DNA of 64,000 nt from Pyrrhoderma lamaoense. Its lineage: Eukaryota > Basidiomycota > Agaricomycetes > Hymenochaetales > Hymenochaetaceae. Shown in pieces: positions 49,077 through 61,249 of this stretch. The DNA is taken from assembly GCA_002794735.1 (NCBI GenBank), contig NBAZ01000004.1, positions 434,001-498,000 on the forward strand. Direction: 5' to 3'. The position numbers and the translations under genes are program-made. How positions within the stretch are numbered: the first letter of the stretch is position 1; each line of letters starts with the position of its first letter. The notes under the pieces were generated by a model. That model saw only the letters and a list, made by a program, of their open reading frames with translations, was not told the DNA's origin and ran no database searches.

Positions 49077-51758
49077 ATGAGCCTAACAGTAAACATACCT
49101 GTTCCCGGAACTAACAGAACCATTCCGGTTCAAACAGGACTGTTCATCAACAATGAATTTGTTCCTTCCGTTGATGGCCAAACCATTGAGTACGGATCAG
49201 TCTACTTACATATAAACTTATGATATCATCATAAACCAAATACTCTGTTGTACAGAACTGTCAACCCTGCAACCGAAGAGGTGATTTGCAAAGTCTCGGC
49301 TGGTAAGCCCCCACTTTAATATTCCATTGCCGATCTCTGCTCATCCCTGATTTACGTATCAAACCTCTTTACGACTAGCATCGGAGAAGGATATCGACAT
49401 CGCAGTTGCTGCTGCTCGTAATGCCTTCAATACGACTTGGGGGAAGAATGTGACTGGAGTGGAACGCGCCCGGCTTATCAACAAGCTCGCGGACTTGATG
49501 GAACGTGATCAACAATTACTTGCTGAACTTGAATCTCTGGATAACGGCAAACCCGTGCGAATCGCAAGGTAATTGTGTCCATTGAGACTATTACATGTCT
49601 CTCACCAGAGAATCTGAGCGCGTCTATTGCACTTCAGAGATGTTGACATTGCAGACTCGATTGGGTGCCTTCGTTATTATGCTGGTTGGGCAGATAAGAT
49701 CGTCGGCCAGGTGCTTTGGCTATTTCAAACAAATCCTGTCTTTCATCGGTCTAATGTCCACTAATTTATCAGACTATCGAAGTCGACAACAAGACAAAAC
49801 TTGCACTCACCCGTCATGAGCCAGTCGGGGTTTGTGGTCAGATGTATGTCCACTAAATTAATCTGAAATTACGTTGATTTATCTTCTCTGCTTTTGTGTA
49901 GTATTCCATGGAACTATCCTATACAAATGTGGTAAGTAGAATAGTAGAAGGATGTGTCGTTGCGCTATATTGAACTATATTTCTTCCCTCCTAAGGGTCT
50001 GGAAGACTGGCCCCGCATTAGCCACAGGATGTACAATTGTAATGAAGCCATCGGAAATTACGCCGTTGTCTGCTTTGGCAAGAACATTCTTCCCTTTTCT
50101 TTGTATTTCGTTGTATTAATCTTTTGAAATATCAGAAACTATGTGAACTAATCAAAGAAGCTGGGTACGGTATTAATTCGAAGCATTTACACATTGTTGA
50201 TGTATCAAGATCTCTAGATTCCCGCCGGGCGTGATCAATACAGTACCCTCCCTAGGAAGTGTAGGAGGGGCCGCGCTTGCTTCTCATCATGGTGTAGACA
50301 AGGTAACGTCCGACTAATCCATTGAGGTAGTAGCGCAGCGAAGCTTACGTGTATCAATTAGGTCGCGTTCACTGGCAGTACAGTTACCGGCAGGAAAATT
50401 ATGGAGGCAGCTGCTAAGAGCAACCTAAAGAAAGTATGAGCAATAATTACGTCTGATTTATCAAATGCCATACTCAGACTGTGACTATGCTATCCTAGGT
50501 TTCCCTGGAGCTCGGAGGGAAGTCGCCCAATATCGTATTTGAATCTGCAGATTTAGAACAGGGTACTTTCTCCTTCGAAAAATTATTACTCATAGGGGGC
50601 TGATGAAGGCGATAGCCGCTAATTGGGCCGGTCTCGGGATACTGTTTAACTCTGGCCAAGATTGCACCGCTGGGTCGCGTGTTTTCGTTCAGGAGTCTGT
50701 ATATGATAAGTTCATGGAAATTCTTCTTAAGAAGGTTGGAGAACATGTTGTATCATCGGGTTTTGACGAAAAAGCCTCTTCAGGCCCTGTGGTAAGCATA
50801 CGCATTTCATTTGGCCAAGTCTCAAGGCAAAATCCGTTCTTACACTTAACGAAGGTTTCCAAATCACAATATGAACGAGTCTGGAGCTATATCGAGTCCG
50901 GGAAGGCCGAAGGCGCAAAGGTAGTTTTCGGTGGTCAAAAACGAAATACGGGCGGCTACTGGGTCGATCCGACAAGTGTGTATACTTTAATCCTCGCTCT
51001 CTGGTAGGCTTGACAAGTGATCGAATGATGCTTCAGTTTTCGCGGACATCACACCAACAATGAAGATTGTTAAAGAGGAGGTAAGTCAGATCTTCTCCCG
51101 TGTCCCTTCTCGCGTGCTTAGTACATGCACTTTCTTGAGATCTTCGGTCCCGTTTTGTCCGTCGGAAAGTTCAAGACAGAGGAAGAAGCGATCGCATTGG
51201 CAAATGACACCAGGTAAGCAATCGCTTAGTCCCAGAGTGATATTCTAAATTATCTTAACAAATCGGTTTCAAGTTACGGTCTGGGTGCTGGGTTCCACTC
51301 GAGTAAGAAAAATAGTTACTGAACAAAGAGGGTGAAACAAATTGCTGAAACGGCGCATTCTCATTTAGACGACGCAAACCAGTGCATGCGAGTGTCATCG
51401 GCACTTGAAGCTGGAACAGTTCGTGTCAAAGTTTAAAAATCTAACTACAAAGCACTATTTAACCGGAAATTCCTCCTCAGGTCTGGGTGAACCAATACAA
51501 CGTTTTGCACAACAATATCCCATTTGGCGGTAAGAAGCAGAGCGGATTCGGTACGTTCTATAATTATACGAAAAGTATTTGCTTCCGTTCTTGTATTGAC
51601 CTCGTGCTTCTTTTCTTCTTCGTCCCCCCTTCTGGGGATGGATCAACGTTCATTACGGTCCATCAGGCCGCGAACTTGGAAGCTATGCATTGGATGAGTA
51701 TACGTCAGTGAAGGCGATTCACTGGAACTTTGGGGAAAAACTTGAATGGCCGTTCTGA
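49077..51758 (+). CDS. ALD5: NAD(P)-dependent aldehyde dehydrogenase
   Basis: Class 1/2-type aldehyde dehydrogenase that oxidises acetaldehyde and similar aldehydes to acids. From ATG 49077: [135 protein letters not shown] (catalytic Glu), [20 protein letters not shown] (catalytic Cys), [19 protein letters not shown] and [19 protein letters not shown], ending in EWPF. More than a dozen short introns, including one starting GTTCGT; no frame break seen. An upstream in-frame ATG at 48957 could add a basic presequence. The exact paralog (cytosolic or mitochondrial) cannot be fixed from sequence, so the symbol is tentative. Confidence 0.93.
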
Positions 51759-52103
51759 GAGTAAAAAAGGAACTGAGCATCCCGATCAACATCTATAATC
51801 TGGCAATTCAAATCTTATTCAAAAAAGAAAAGTCATCCTGAATATCTTGGAAGAAAGCGTATTAGTAGTTTAGTAGTGTGAAAAAAAAATCCAACTGTAC
51901 AAATCATCAGTGCCTGTCATTTCCCCCCTCTTTTTTTTTTGAATATGGAACTAAATAAAAATAAAGAGAGAGAGTCAATTAATAAAGGAGATGAATGCTA
52001 AATCTTAGTATAAATCTGTAATATAATTATATTAGCATTGCTCCATCGCAGTTAAGCACACACATGCGAGGGCTTTAGGAAACGTCGATCGTGAGTCCAT
52101 ATC
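51759..52103. other. 3' region between convergent ALDH and Zn2Cys6 genes
   Basis: AT-rich with A and T homopolymers near 51880-51945. Nothing else seen. Confidence 0.4.
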
Positions 52104-53770
52104 TTAATGAAGTAGTACACTTGCCGCGTCCTTCCAGCCCTGAAACCATTTCCGGTACTGAAGGAGGAAAAAAAAAGGTTGATGACATGAAACTGCAAAT
52201 TTTTTAGAAGGATGGATGTCAGACAGGATTCAAGAAAGCTCCGAGCATTCGTCGTTGGGAGAGGATATTTAATTGACGTTTTCCGTTTAACCCTACAGTC
52301 AGGGGTGCATGTGGGATGAGAGTCTGAGAAAGGACGGTTTATGTTCAAGTGTCTGTACAACTTGGCAGGGCTAACGGCTTCGAGAGAGAAGCTGTTGACA
52401 GGGATCGGCTATAGAATCGGAGGGATAACATTCGAGGACAGAGAATTCTCTCTGCCTAGCCATTTTCCAATTCATTATTACACACGCGTGACAAGACTAC
52501 TCAGATACTATATCTTGACATAAAAAAATTACTAAACGCCGCATAGATTATTGTAATCAGCGATTGAAATAAAAGAAAGGGACGAAGATAATCGGAGAAT
52601 AAGTAGGGTAAAGGAGAAATTGAACTTTAAGCGAGCCACAACAACTGTTAACAGACAGCTTGCCGACACCAAGATGTGGGAAGAAAGAATGTCGGGTTTA
52701 TTTTTTATGGCGAGTCCAGATATAGGGGGAAACTAGAAGATTCACTGATGCGTATTATGTTGGTAATACGTGCAACCGCCAGAACCCTGATTAGATACAG
52801 TATTAAAATGAGACCGGAGATTCGAGCCATCAGCGTTCTCACCTGGCTTGGGCTGTTGAAAGCATCTGCGTACTCCTGATGCCCATTATCCGCTCCGTAC
52901 TGAGTATCCTTGTTATCACAGGGTTTGATTAATCCCTATCACTACGGATTCACTATTTACTCACCTGCGGAGGTATTTGATACATGATATTTTGATTTAA
53001 TGAGTAATGCCCCTCTTGAGGCAGAGTTGATTGGGGCGGGAAATGTGCCGGCCTACTATCATCAGAGAATAATGCTAATTACTGAGACAACTGAAGTGAA
53101 CAACGTGCGTGAGCATTACATACCTCCCATAGTGAGCACTTAAAACTGAGTTCGACGGAGCGGGGTAGTCAATCCCGGGTAATGGTGATGGGATCCCTCC
53201 TCTCCCGCCAGAAGGATCTGAGGACCAGGGCGTATTAATGGGCATGGAAGAAACATCTTGTCCATGTCCAGAGTAAGACGGAAAACCTGAATTGATAGTT
53301 GTTGGTTGTTGATATGTACTCGGTATTTGAGGTAATGGTGTACCCGCTGCTGAGTGCATATACGATGACGACCTAGGATCGGTACCTGCAAGGTACCCGC
53401 TAGTGGTAGGAAACTGGTTTGGTGTGTGAGTAGAAGTTTTGCTTGAAGAGACTCGAGCTCAGTTCTTACGTTGTCATCAGGGAGCTGTTGCCGTGCCACG
53501 GGAGGAGGGGGTGTCGAGTTGAAGATGCACTCTCTGTGCTTTTTTGAACACTCGTCACACTTAGGATAGTTGTTAAGCTTAAACTCGCACTATTGATCAG
53601 AGAGATTCGTGACTTAGATCTCCAATGAGCGTGCGAGGATACCAACAACGGCTACGTACTTTCCTATGCTTTTGGCTACATGATTTGCAAGCCTTCGGAG
53701 CACGCTCTTGTAAACGAGACTCGTTGAGTCTCTTCATAACCGCGTTTACTGCTGCACGGGCGTCTGTCAT
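52104..53770 (-). CDS. Small Zn2Cys6-type fungal regulator (one frameshift)
   Basis: Likely nuclear transcription factor. From ATG 53770, two exons give ACKSCSQKHRKC and then KCDECSKKHRECIF, together C-x2-C-x6-C-x9-C-x2-C-x6-C, which fits the binuclear Zn cluster. The rest is Ser/Pro/Gln/Tyr-rich without a recognised domain: SAAGTPLPQIPSTYQQPT, SGGRGGIPSPLPGIDYPAPS, PPQSTLPQEGHYSLNQ, QYGADNGHQEYADAFNSPSQ. The frame breaks in the T run at 53437-53440 (plus strand). The 3' exons are uncertain; a good acceptor at 52158 precedes YRKWFQGWKDAASVLLH and a stop at 52104, which I accept tentatively. No fungal-specific TF (middle homology) domain is present. Confidence 0.6.
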
Positions 53771-55447
53771 ACTGATTTTGAGTTCAAAGAAGTGTGAAAT
53801 GGAGAAGTTTGGGTGGCTGAAGCCAGGAGAGAAGGGAGGGGGGACGGTGAATGCGAAAGACGAGGGATTGTCATGTGTCCTTTTATGCTCAAGCGCAGAT
53901 AGTGTTCTGCTTTCTCTTCAGTCAGAAATAAAAGCGCCTGGCACTAGTTCACTCGGACGGGATTCTCCGAAAAAAAACTATTTGAAGTCCATCGAAACGA
54001 AATGGACCTGCTTGAGCGTCTTCGATGTCACTCCTTGCATTCAGGCAGGAAGGAGCGAGCACTGCCAGTGCATTCGGCATGTGATGAGAAGAACGTAAAC
54101 TCGTGGAGATAAGCAGTAGTAGCAGCCAAAAAGCCGGTAAAAAATATGGCAGGAGAAGCAGGAGGCCGAGGGGGGTAGAAGCAGTACAAGGAAGAGCCAA
54201 CTTGGTATAGCTTCGCAGCGGCGCTGCACGACTTGAGGTTGAAAAAAAAACTGATTAAACCCAACACACCATAAGAATTATGAAAGATATGATCGCATAA
54301 ACCATATAGGATCCTTAACATACTATCTGAACCTGAAACATGAAACATGAAGGCACGGAACAACCAAGAGAACAAGACACGCCACAAGTATCGACATCAA
54401 TGAAGAATAAGTAGTAATACTTGCTCGCCCACTCGCCGATGTATCGTCATCCACAATTTTCAGTGTGGTTAGTGCCAATTGAAGTCTACAGCAACCTTTT
54501 TAGCTTTCAGGTCCTATTTTCGCTTCAACAACCCTACCGTTAGTATGGCCATTGTCCCCCCTTTTTTTCAAAAAATTATTTAATATGTACATATAATAAT
54601 ATTATTCTTATTTTTAAAACCAAGGGTCATATTCATTCCCATGGCCCTACTCGACTTTTTCCGCGATGAGTCCATCTGAGTAAAGGCTACGGGTTAAGTT
54701 GAAGTCTGTCTGAGCTTGGATTGATGATTCCATCAGATCTAATAACGCTCGAGGCCTAACGTCCTTGCATGTTTGTTTCCTCTTTGGGCCCTCGTTTTTC
54801 AGATGAGAAGTATGAGACAAAAAGGTTAGAGATGACGAAGAAGGCATCCAGCTAAAGCTGTTTTCTCGCGTACTGTTTCTAGAACACGTGTATCATCTTT
54901 CTTCCTACACATATAATCATTACACAAAGTCGCAAGTGGCTTTGATACTATTTTTCACTCCCATCCTACTATCTGTAGAGTTAGTCATGATGTATACATA
55001 CAAATGCACATCCATTTTCATATGCTGCGCCGCTCGGATACACGTTCACTTCTATAAACGCTAATAACACCATTCCTACTCTGATCAGATCTCCTAGATT
55101 TATTGTATATGCATGTCCATCATGATGCTATACAAAGTACAAATTTGGAAAAAGCCTCGCGCTTCTTCAAACACCCTCAACTCATGGCAACATTGAGTTG
55201 TCGGAGGAAGTAATGGTAAACGTGAGGTTCTAACACATCTCATACATCATGAGACGTAAAGCCAACGCTGTTTCTCTTGTGTTTATCCTCCGAAATGAAT
55301 CAATTATAGTATCGGGAAGGAACGTTGTAAAGTAGAAAATCCAAACTCAGCACAAAAGCCATTTTTCGCTTGTGAATTAGGATGTATCAAGGTTTACATT
55401 ATTATTTCAATAGAACGTACAAAAAGCTTCTAAACCCAACTCAACCC
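53771..55447. other. 1.7 kb without a recognisable gene
   Basis: I find no conserved protein, splice-linked exons or RNA gene. Several short ORFs occur on both strands (for example a Leu-rich one on the minus strand at 53949-54200) but none shows a family motif. AT-rich runs lie at 54560-54620. It holds the Zn2Cys6 gene promoter and the PRE8 3' side. Confidence 0.4.
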
Positions 55448-56445
55448 CTACAAAGCAAGATAATCCCGTACTTCCTCCTCTGATAATTTGCGAAACGTGG
55501 GCTTCGGTCTCCCGGATTCAGCACTTACTCTTCCGGCCTCGAGTTCTTCGGGGTAGGGACGGTCACAACGCCTATCTCGATCGTTTTTTCAGTCATTTGC
55601 CCCTCGAAACCTTCCTTTAATGTTAATAAAGCAGTATGAATAGCGTCTTCTAGAGAGATATCGTCATTGTATCTAGATAATGATACGGATTCATCGGTCA
55701 AGGTTCAGGAAAGAATAATAATATGAGAAGTACCGTTTTTCAAGGAAAGTTTTAGCATTCGCCATATTCTTTCCTATTGCGCTAGCCTTCCACGCCCAAA
55801 AAGACCCGGAAGGATCAACCTGGTATAATGAAGGTCCTCGGTGCTCGTCCCAGCCTGCGACAAGTAACGAAACCCCAAATGGTCGGACACCACTACAAAC
55901 AACTCAGAATACAAAAGGGCATACTTGAGCTCTGTAAGCTTACCCGGACTGCGTGGCTTGCTGCATTTCTGTTGCAATCTCTTGGGTCAATATGCGTGTT
56001 GGTGGGTATTCACCGTATCTCTTGAAATATCCTTGAGCGACTTTGCGCGCTTTCGAAACGAGCACCCGAAAGTCCGGACCCATACCGGAGTATACTATTC
56101 CAATATTTGGGCATATAATGCTGACTTTATCTAGCATAGATGAGTCAATAAGTATCGAGGATGATTTCTTCTCCGTTGCGATCACAATTCCATTTGTAGC
56201 TATAGTATTCGCAGTAGGTGAGACATGAAGACGTAGTTCTCATAATTTTAAAATACGAGCCTTTAATCCCTAGACTAGTTGTTCCTTGTGAAACGGCAGC
56301 AAGAGCGTGTTCAATCTGTACTAATTTCCCGCTAGGTGAGAATACTGTGAGCGAGTAACTATGAGTAAATGCACTATCGTTAGCTCCCCAAAGATTTCAG
56401 CACGTATGTGAGGTACCTATATGCTCCTCCTCCTTCATTAGCCAT
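55448..56445 (-). CDS. PRE8: 20S proteasome subunit alpha-2 (one frameshift)
   Basis: Structural alpha-ring subunit of the 20S proteasome. The first exon (ATG 56445, MANEGGGAY) splices to the signature [20 protein letters not shown] and [13 protein letters not shown]. Next come [120 protein letters not shown] and [19 protein letters not shown]. There one base is missing in the G run at 55550-55553 (plus strand); beyond it EELEAGRV and the usual alpha-2 ending [15 protein letters not shown] follow. The intron at 56200-56260 starts with GC rather than GT. Length and all motifs match PSMA2/Pre8. Confidence 0.94.
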
Positions 56446-58741
56446 TATGTTACAATGAGGAATTAATGTGTTCAGATGATAATAGAAGAGGTTCAAACGG
56501 TCAGTCTCAATGAGACCGTGACGCGTCCATATTGAATGTGAGGACGCGTCGTCTATGTCGGTCTTTCCCGAGGACCGTGGCTTACTTAACCAAGTATCAA
56601 ATCAGCTTTGAAGCCCTGAGTGTCGTGAACTCACTACTACTCTGAGGGTTAACGTATCCGTCTCAAATCCCGGATGGCTTCTCACTGGGTCTAAGGTATA
56701 TGGAAAATACTGTAGGAGCGTTTGCACATCCCACTACTTCGGCTACTTCGAGGTAACCCGTTTTTTTCATTGAAATACTTTTTGAGCTACAGCACAGTCA
56801 TTGAACATATAAGGGTTCGATACATCTCTCCGAATTTGACTTTTTTAAAGTTATTCAGGAACTATATCTTTGCTCGTGTCATAATACCATCGCTGTAATA
56901 ATTCTTACACGGGGTAACCGAGATCCTGAGATCCTACTACAAATTTTGAGCGGATTCTGAATATCTCCAAAGCGACAAAAGGGAGATCAGTGGAAAGTAG
57001 TAACAGACTCATGAACCGCCCAGATCCGTCGATAAGCTAGTACGTGTATAGCCTTCCCGCAGATTTCTGAAGGTCGAATCGGGATTGCAACAAATAAAAT
57101 AAAAAATCAGTCTGTTCGGGACAATATGAATTTTCATACAAATTTATATTAAGGGAAGTTGATTCTGATTTGTACAAATTCCCCGCGAGTGTTTCTAGTG
57201 GACACCTGTCTTTCACGTTGATGGTTCACTTTCTTAAAACATAGATGCTTTCAGACTGGATATAGGAGGACTCAGAAAAAAGGGGTTACCACGAGGAGCG
57301 ATAGTGATCGGTAATATCAAGCATGAAAAAGCCTTGAAATTTCTTCTACTAGCTTTTGTACTGTAGGCGTTTCATCTCGTATATCTTTCTTCAACATACT
57401 TGCCTTGTGGATGCTATCTCTACGTCAAGCTTCTAAGGATATAACAATAAAACTACATAGGTATTGTCCTCGGATCTGCCCGACACGGCCACCAGTTCGA
57501 TACTACCTCACTAAATCCCTTACTTGAAAAAAAAAAGGACTATGGAATCGGGATACGTGAGGCGAAGCTTATTTGTGGCTTTGAGTCTACTTTACAAGTC
57601 TCTCTGGTGCTCAGATCCTATAATACTTTAAGGCTCTCGTATTCTTAATAGGTCCCTCAACTCTTAATCATGTTCGATAGTTTATGACTCGCCCCGGTAT
57701 TGGTATGGGCCGGAAATATCTGCACAGCACTGTCTGTTATCCATGTGTGCTGCTCAGCTTAAATTTTCCTGATAAAAAATTTCCCGCCAAATATACTCGT
57801 ATTCTCAAGTTGACCTCGGTCTCATAGTTGGGTAATGAGAAAAAAGGTACCTGTAGAAATCAGGTAGGCAATATGCCGCATATGCACTGAAGCCATCTCC
57901 GTTGACACAAAGTAATTTAGTAAAGTACACTATCTAAAAGGTATGAGAAATATGGGATCTAGTTCTACTATTTTGGTAATTTGAAAAGAAAAGCCGATTC
58001 TGGAATTGTTTTCCTATAATAAAGGTATGATTTAATCTATCCTTACCCTTACAATTCAATAAACTGGACTGCCTCTAGGTAGTCAAGTAATAATTACCGT
58101 TTCCCAAGAAATGGATCTCCTTTATTGTTATAGCCTGGCTGAGAGACGCAGCCTAGTAGCCATGTATGACATAGTCCATCAAATTTGTTTTTCTTTCTAG
58201 TTATCCAGGTATCAAGGACTATTTTAATATGCTGACAAACGTACAGCCAAGCCACAGGTCCGTATATGCTCCTGGACGTATCTGGACCCCTTTGGTATTT
58301 AATCAAACAGCCAGCCTTACCCCAGCACTCGACCATTATTTATGGAGCTTGACGAAGTCCGGTGCCTTTACGAGAGATTAACACCTACTTTATTAAACAA
58401 GAGGTAATACATCTACCCAATATGAGGCCATCCTATCTATTTGTTTCCGAAACATCAGAAAAACAGACTCAATTAGCTTGTCGATTAAAAAAGGAACCGA
58501 GAGGCTTATTGATTGAGTAGACTTAGATTATCTATTCTTGAAGCACACACTAGCTGTAGGGCTTACATCTTACGAACCCGAGAAAGGCGGATTCAAGAAA
58601 CTTCCTAAGTTCGATTCCTTGAATGATGCTTTGCAAAAAGCTGATTGAGAAGGTGCATGGACGATCGTATTTACTTGTACAATACTTCTTTGCAGGTTTA
58701 TACATGTTACATAACAGATAAAAAGGCTCTTTGGATTATAA
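56446..58741. other. 2.3 kb gene-free stretch
   Basis: The longest gene-poor stretch of the window. Stops occur in all frames at short spacing; the only ORF worth note (minus, 58094-58336) has no motif. Beyond the paired ACGCGT elements near PRE8 I see no RNA gene, transposon ends or coding exon. It could be old degraded transposon sequence, but I cannot show that. Confidence 0.4.
56521..56549. promoter_or_regulatory. Inverted pair of ACGCGT (MCB) elements upstream of PRE8
   Basis: ACGCGT at 56521-56526 and 56544-56549 lie in a 9-bp inverted repeat (GACGCGTCC and GGACGCGTC) about 75-105 bases upstream of the PRE8 start. ACGCGT is the MluI cell-cycle box bound by MBF in yeasts; use here is inferred. 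Confidence 0.45.
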
Positions 58742-59729
58742 TTAGTTTTTGAGAGGGGTGGTTCTCAGATAGGGCTGAAAAGAGGTCCGATCAGTTTCAA
58801 TAATATCACGCATCATATGTATTAAATTAACCTTGTGAATTGTAAACTCTGGGAAGAGTGTCTTAGCTTCTTCGTTAGAGACACTGGGATGTACTATAAC
58901 ATCATCGCCCTTTTTCCAGTTTACTGGCGTTGTGATACGGTGCTTGTCCCCGAGTTGCAAAGAATCAATGACACGAATGATTTCGTCGAAGTTCCGACCA
59001 GTTGAGGCAGGGTACGAGATAGTAAGACGTATAACCTTCTTAGGGTCAATTACAAATACAGTGCGAACCTGAAATACAAGGTTGCATCAGCGTTATCCGG
59101 AAACTGCCAAAAGCAGTAAAGTGATAACTCACAGTAAATGGAAGTCCTTTTGCGTCACGGTTTGTCGGATCGAGAGCATCAAGCATATCATACAGCGTCG
59201 AAATCTTCCGATCTGGATCGGCTATCTGTTAAAGAGTGGAAGAGATTGTTCAGCATGAGTATTTTTCACTTTAAAATTATATAATCAGAGAAGGAATCGG
59301 TTTGATACATACAATCGGGAATGTAACATCAGTCGGCCCGACTTTGCCACCCCATTCTTCGATATCTTTGACCTGATTAACAGTTAGTATTAACTGGTTT
59401 AGATGTAAAGTGTAATTATAACACACCCATGCTTTGTGGTCCTCGAGACCGTTTGCGGAGATGCCAATAACTTTCACGCCACGAGCTTCGAAATCTGGTT
59501 TCCTACGAGCCACCTCTGCAAGTTCCGTTGTACAAACAGGGCTACATTTTACAACTTATTTATAGAACAGAATATGATCACGAACTGAATATACATACGT
59601 GAAGTCGCCGGGATGGGAGAACAAAATGGCCCAGTTATTACCAATCCAGTCATGGAATTTAATTGGACCCGCGGTTGTCTCGGCCTCGAAGTCAGGTGCA
59701 ATGCTTCCAAGTCTCAGTGTTGCTGCCAT
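58742..59729 (-). CDS. PRX1: 1-Cys peroxiredoxin (Prx6/Prx1 type)
   Basis: Thiol peroxidase that reduces hydrogen and organic peroxides. From ATG 59729: [40 protein letters not shown], and across an intron [20 protein letters not shown] with the peroxidatic Cys in PVCTTE. Then [74 protein letters not shown], and the long 1-Cys C-terminal region [44 protein letters not shown]. No second conserved Cys of the 2-Cys class is seen. No N-terminal targeting sequence is evident, so a cytosolic location is likely. All exons stay in frame. Confidence 0.95.
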
Positions 59730-60089
59730 CTTTTCCAGTTAGATATTGTGAAGGTCGACTGTAGAATCATTACGATAGTGCGTTCTATAGAGTATATATA
59801 AGCTCACAATGCAAGGTGATATCAATCTGGTGCAATTTGTTCCCACGGGTGATTAAATATCTATCCCTTGCCCTAGGCTATGAGGACTTGCTTTTCGCTT
59901 AGAGTAATCTATGACGTGCTTTCTTCGTAATCTTGTCAACAACTGGTGTGAATTGAGCCCAGAATGATGGATCAGATAGTCTGCAAATGAATACGACTAG
60001 ATAATTCATTTCTTATTTTGAAAGTGATACAGTGCACAATTACAAAGGCCTATTAGATAGATAGATGGATCAACTAGATACAGCCCTCT
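59730..60089. other. Spacer between peroxiredoxin and SSU72
   Basis: Mostly non-coding. A 36-codon ORF or exon on the minus strand (about 59902-60012) ends in LSDPSFWAQFTPVVDKITKK; see findings. A short GATA repeat lies near 60056-60065. Confidence 0.4.
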
Positions 60090-61249
60090 TCAGTAGAAAG
60101 CAACAGTATGCAAGAGCGCATGAGGATGCTTTTCTTGCTGAGCTTCAAGGATCTTCCCAATATCCTCATCTATATCGTCCGAAGCCTCAATCTACAATAC
60201 GGGGTTAGTACCAAGCTCTCGGAAGGATAAAATGGGCCAATACATACTGCTGTTGCCAGATCAAGTATAGCTTTCCCCGCGATCAATGCCTCCTCATGGT
60301 TATCTCTTATTTCGACGTTAATGATATGTACCGGACGATTATACTCCCCTCCTTTAAGAAGAAGATCTAGATTTATGCACACCCCCGAGAAGTAAAGGAA
60401 TAACCTCATTAGAAGAACTCCTTTATCTCTCAGAAGTGGTTGTTTGTAAAAACACTATTTACCATCACAAACAGCATCAAAGCATCGTTCTTCACATGTG
60501 ATTACAATGTCAGCAACATATTTGCTTTCTTGCCATCGCTCGGGGGCTAATTTTATCTTCCGATTGCGATCAATCATATTCAAGATGCCATTAGCGGTAT
60601 ACCTGGTTTACAAGAATATATGAGATCACCCTTTATCATCTACTTGTTACTTACAAGCGCATGTCTTGTGCACTGAGTTCCTCGTAAATAGTATTATATG
60701 GTGTCCCGAATGAGTATATGTTAGGTTTATCTATTGAAGGGCCAGGAAGGCGGACAGCAGAACCAGTACCGGAAGAGACGACCCTGAAACCGGCCCTTCT
60801 ACGAAAAATGTGTAAGCAGAAAACGAGTGTAGTTGCGTAAAAAAGACGCAGGAACTCACTGCAAAACATTATGCCCTTCCATTGATCTATTCTATGCTAG
60901 TAGTTGGAGGGGTTTCCCTTACTGGATCAGTAGAGAGGCGTACCTGATTGCTTGCACATACGACGCAGAAAAGTGGTCTTGATTTGTATCGTTTTTCGAC
61001 AATCGGCGCAGGCTCTTCCTGTAGAGCACTTTGAGGTCGTAAAGATGAAGGTCCAGCGTCACCAAGTCCTGGTATATCCCCCTCTATTTGCCTCGCCCCT
61101 TCATTACTATTTGTTAGTGAATCTGATGGTGGTGTGCGGTATCCCTCAACGGGGGGTGTGGGTGTGGGTACTGGGGAATGGGAAGGCCTGTTCTGCAAGC
61201 GTGGGTCACCACGAGCTAGACGTGGATCTCTAGCTCTCCTAGGGTCCAT
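60090..61249 (-). CDS. SSU72: RNA polymerase II CTD phosphatase Ssu72 with N-terminal extension
   Basis: Low-molecular-weight-type protein phosphatase that dephosphorylates Ser5 (and Ser7) of the Pol II CTD during termination. The P-loop is split by the first intron: FCVVCASNQ then [11 protein letters not shown], together the C-x5-R-S signature. It continues [77 protein letters not shown] (catalytic Asp region), [20 protein letters not shown], and ends in the typical [14 protein letters not shown]. Unlike the standard ~200-residue protein it starts with about 95 extra residues, rich in Arg-Asp-Pro-Arg and Pro, from ATG 61249. Six exons, all in frame. Confidence 0.94.

Noticed and set aside
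53949..54200. Leu-rich minus-strand ORF that could be a signal peptide or membrane protein
   Set aside because: No splice signals, no family motif, and low-complexity hydrophobic composition; not supported as a gene.
56810..56835. GGTTCGATAC, T-loop-like sequence suggesting a tRNA
   Set aside because: No matching acceptor, D or anticodon stem could be found around it.
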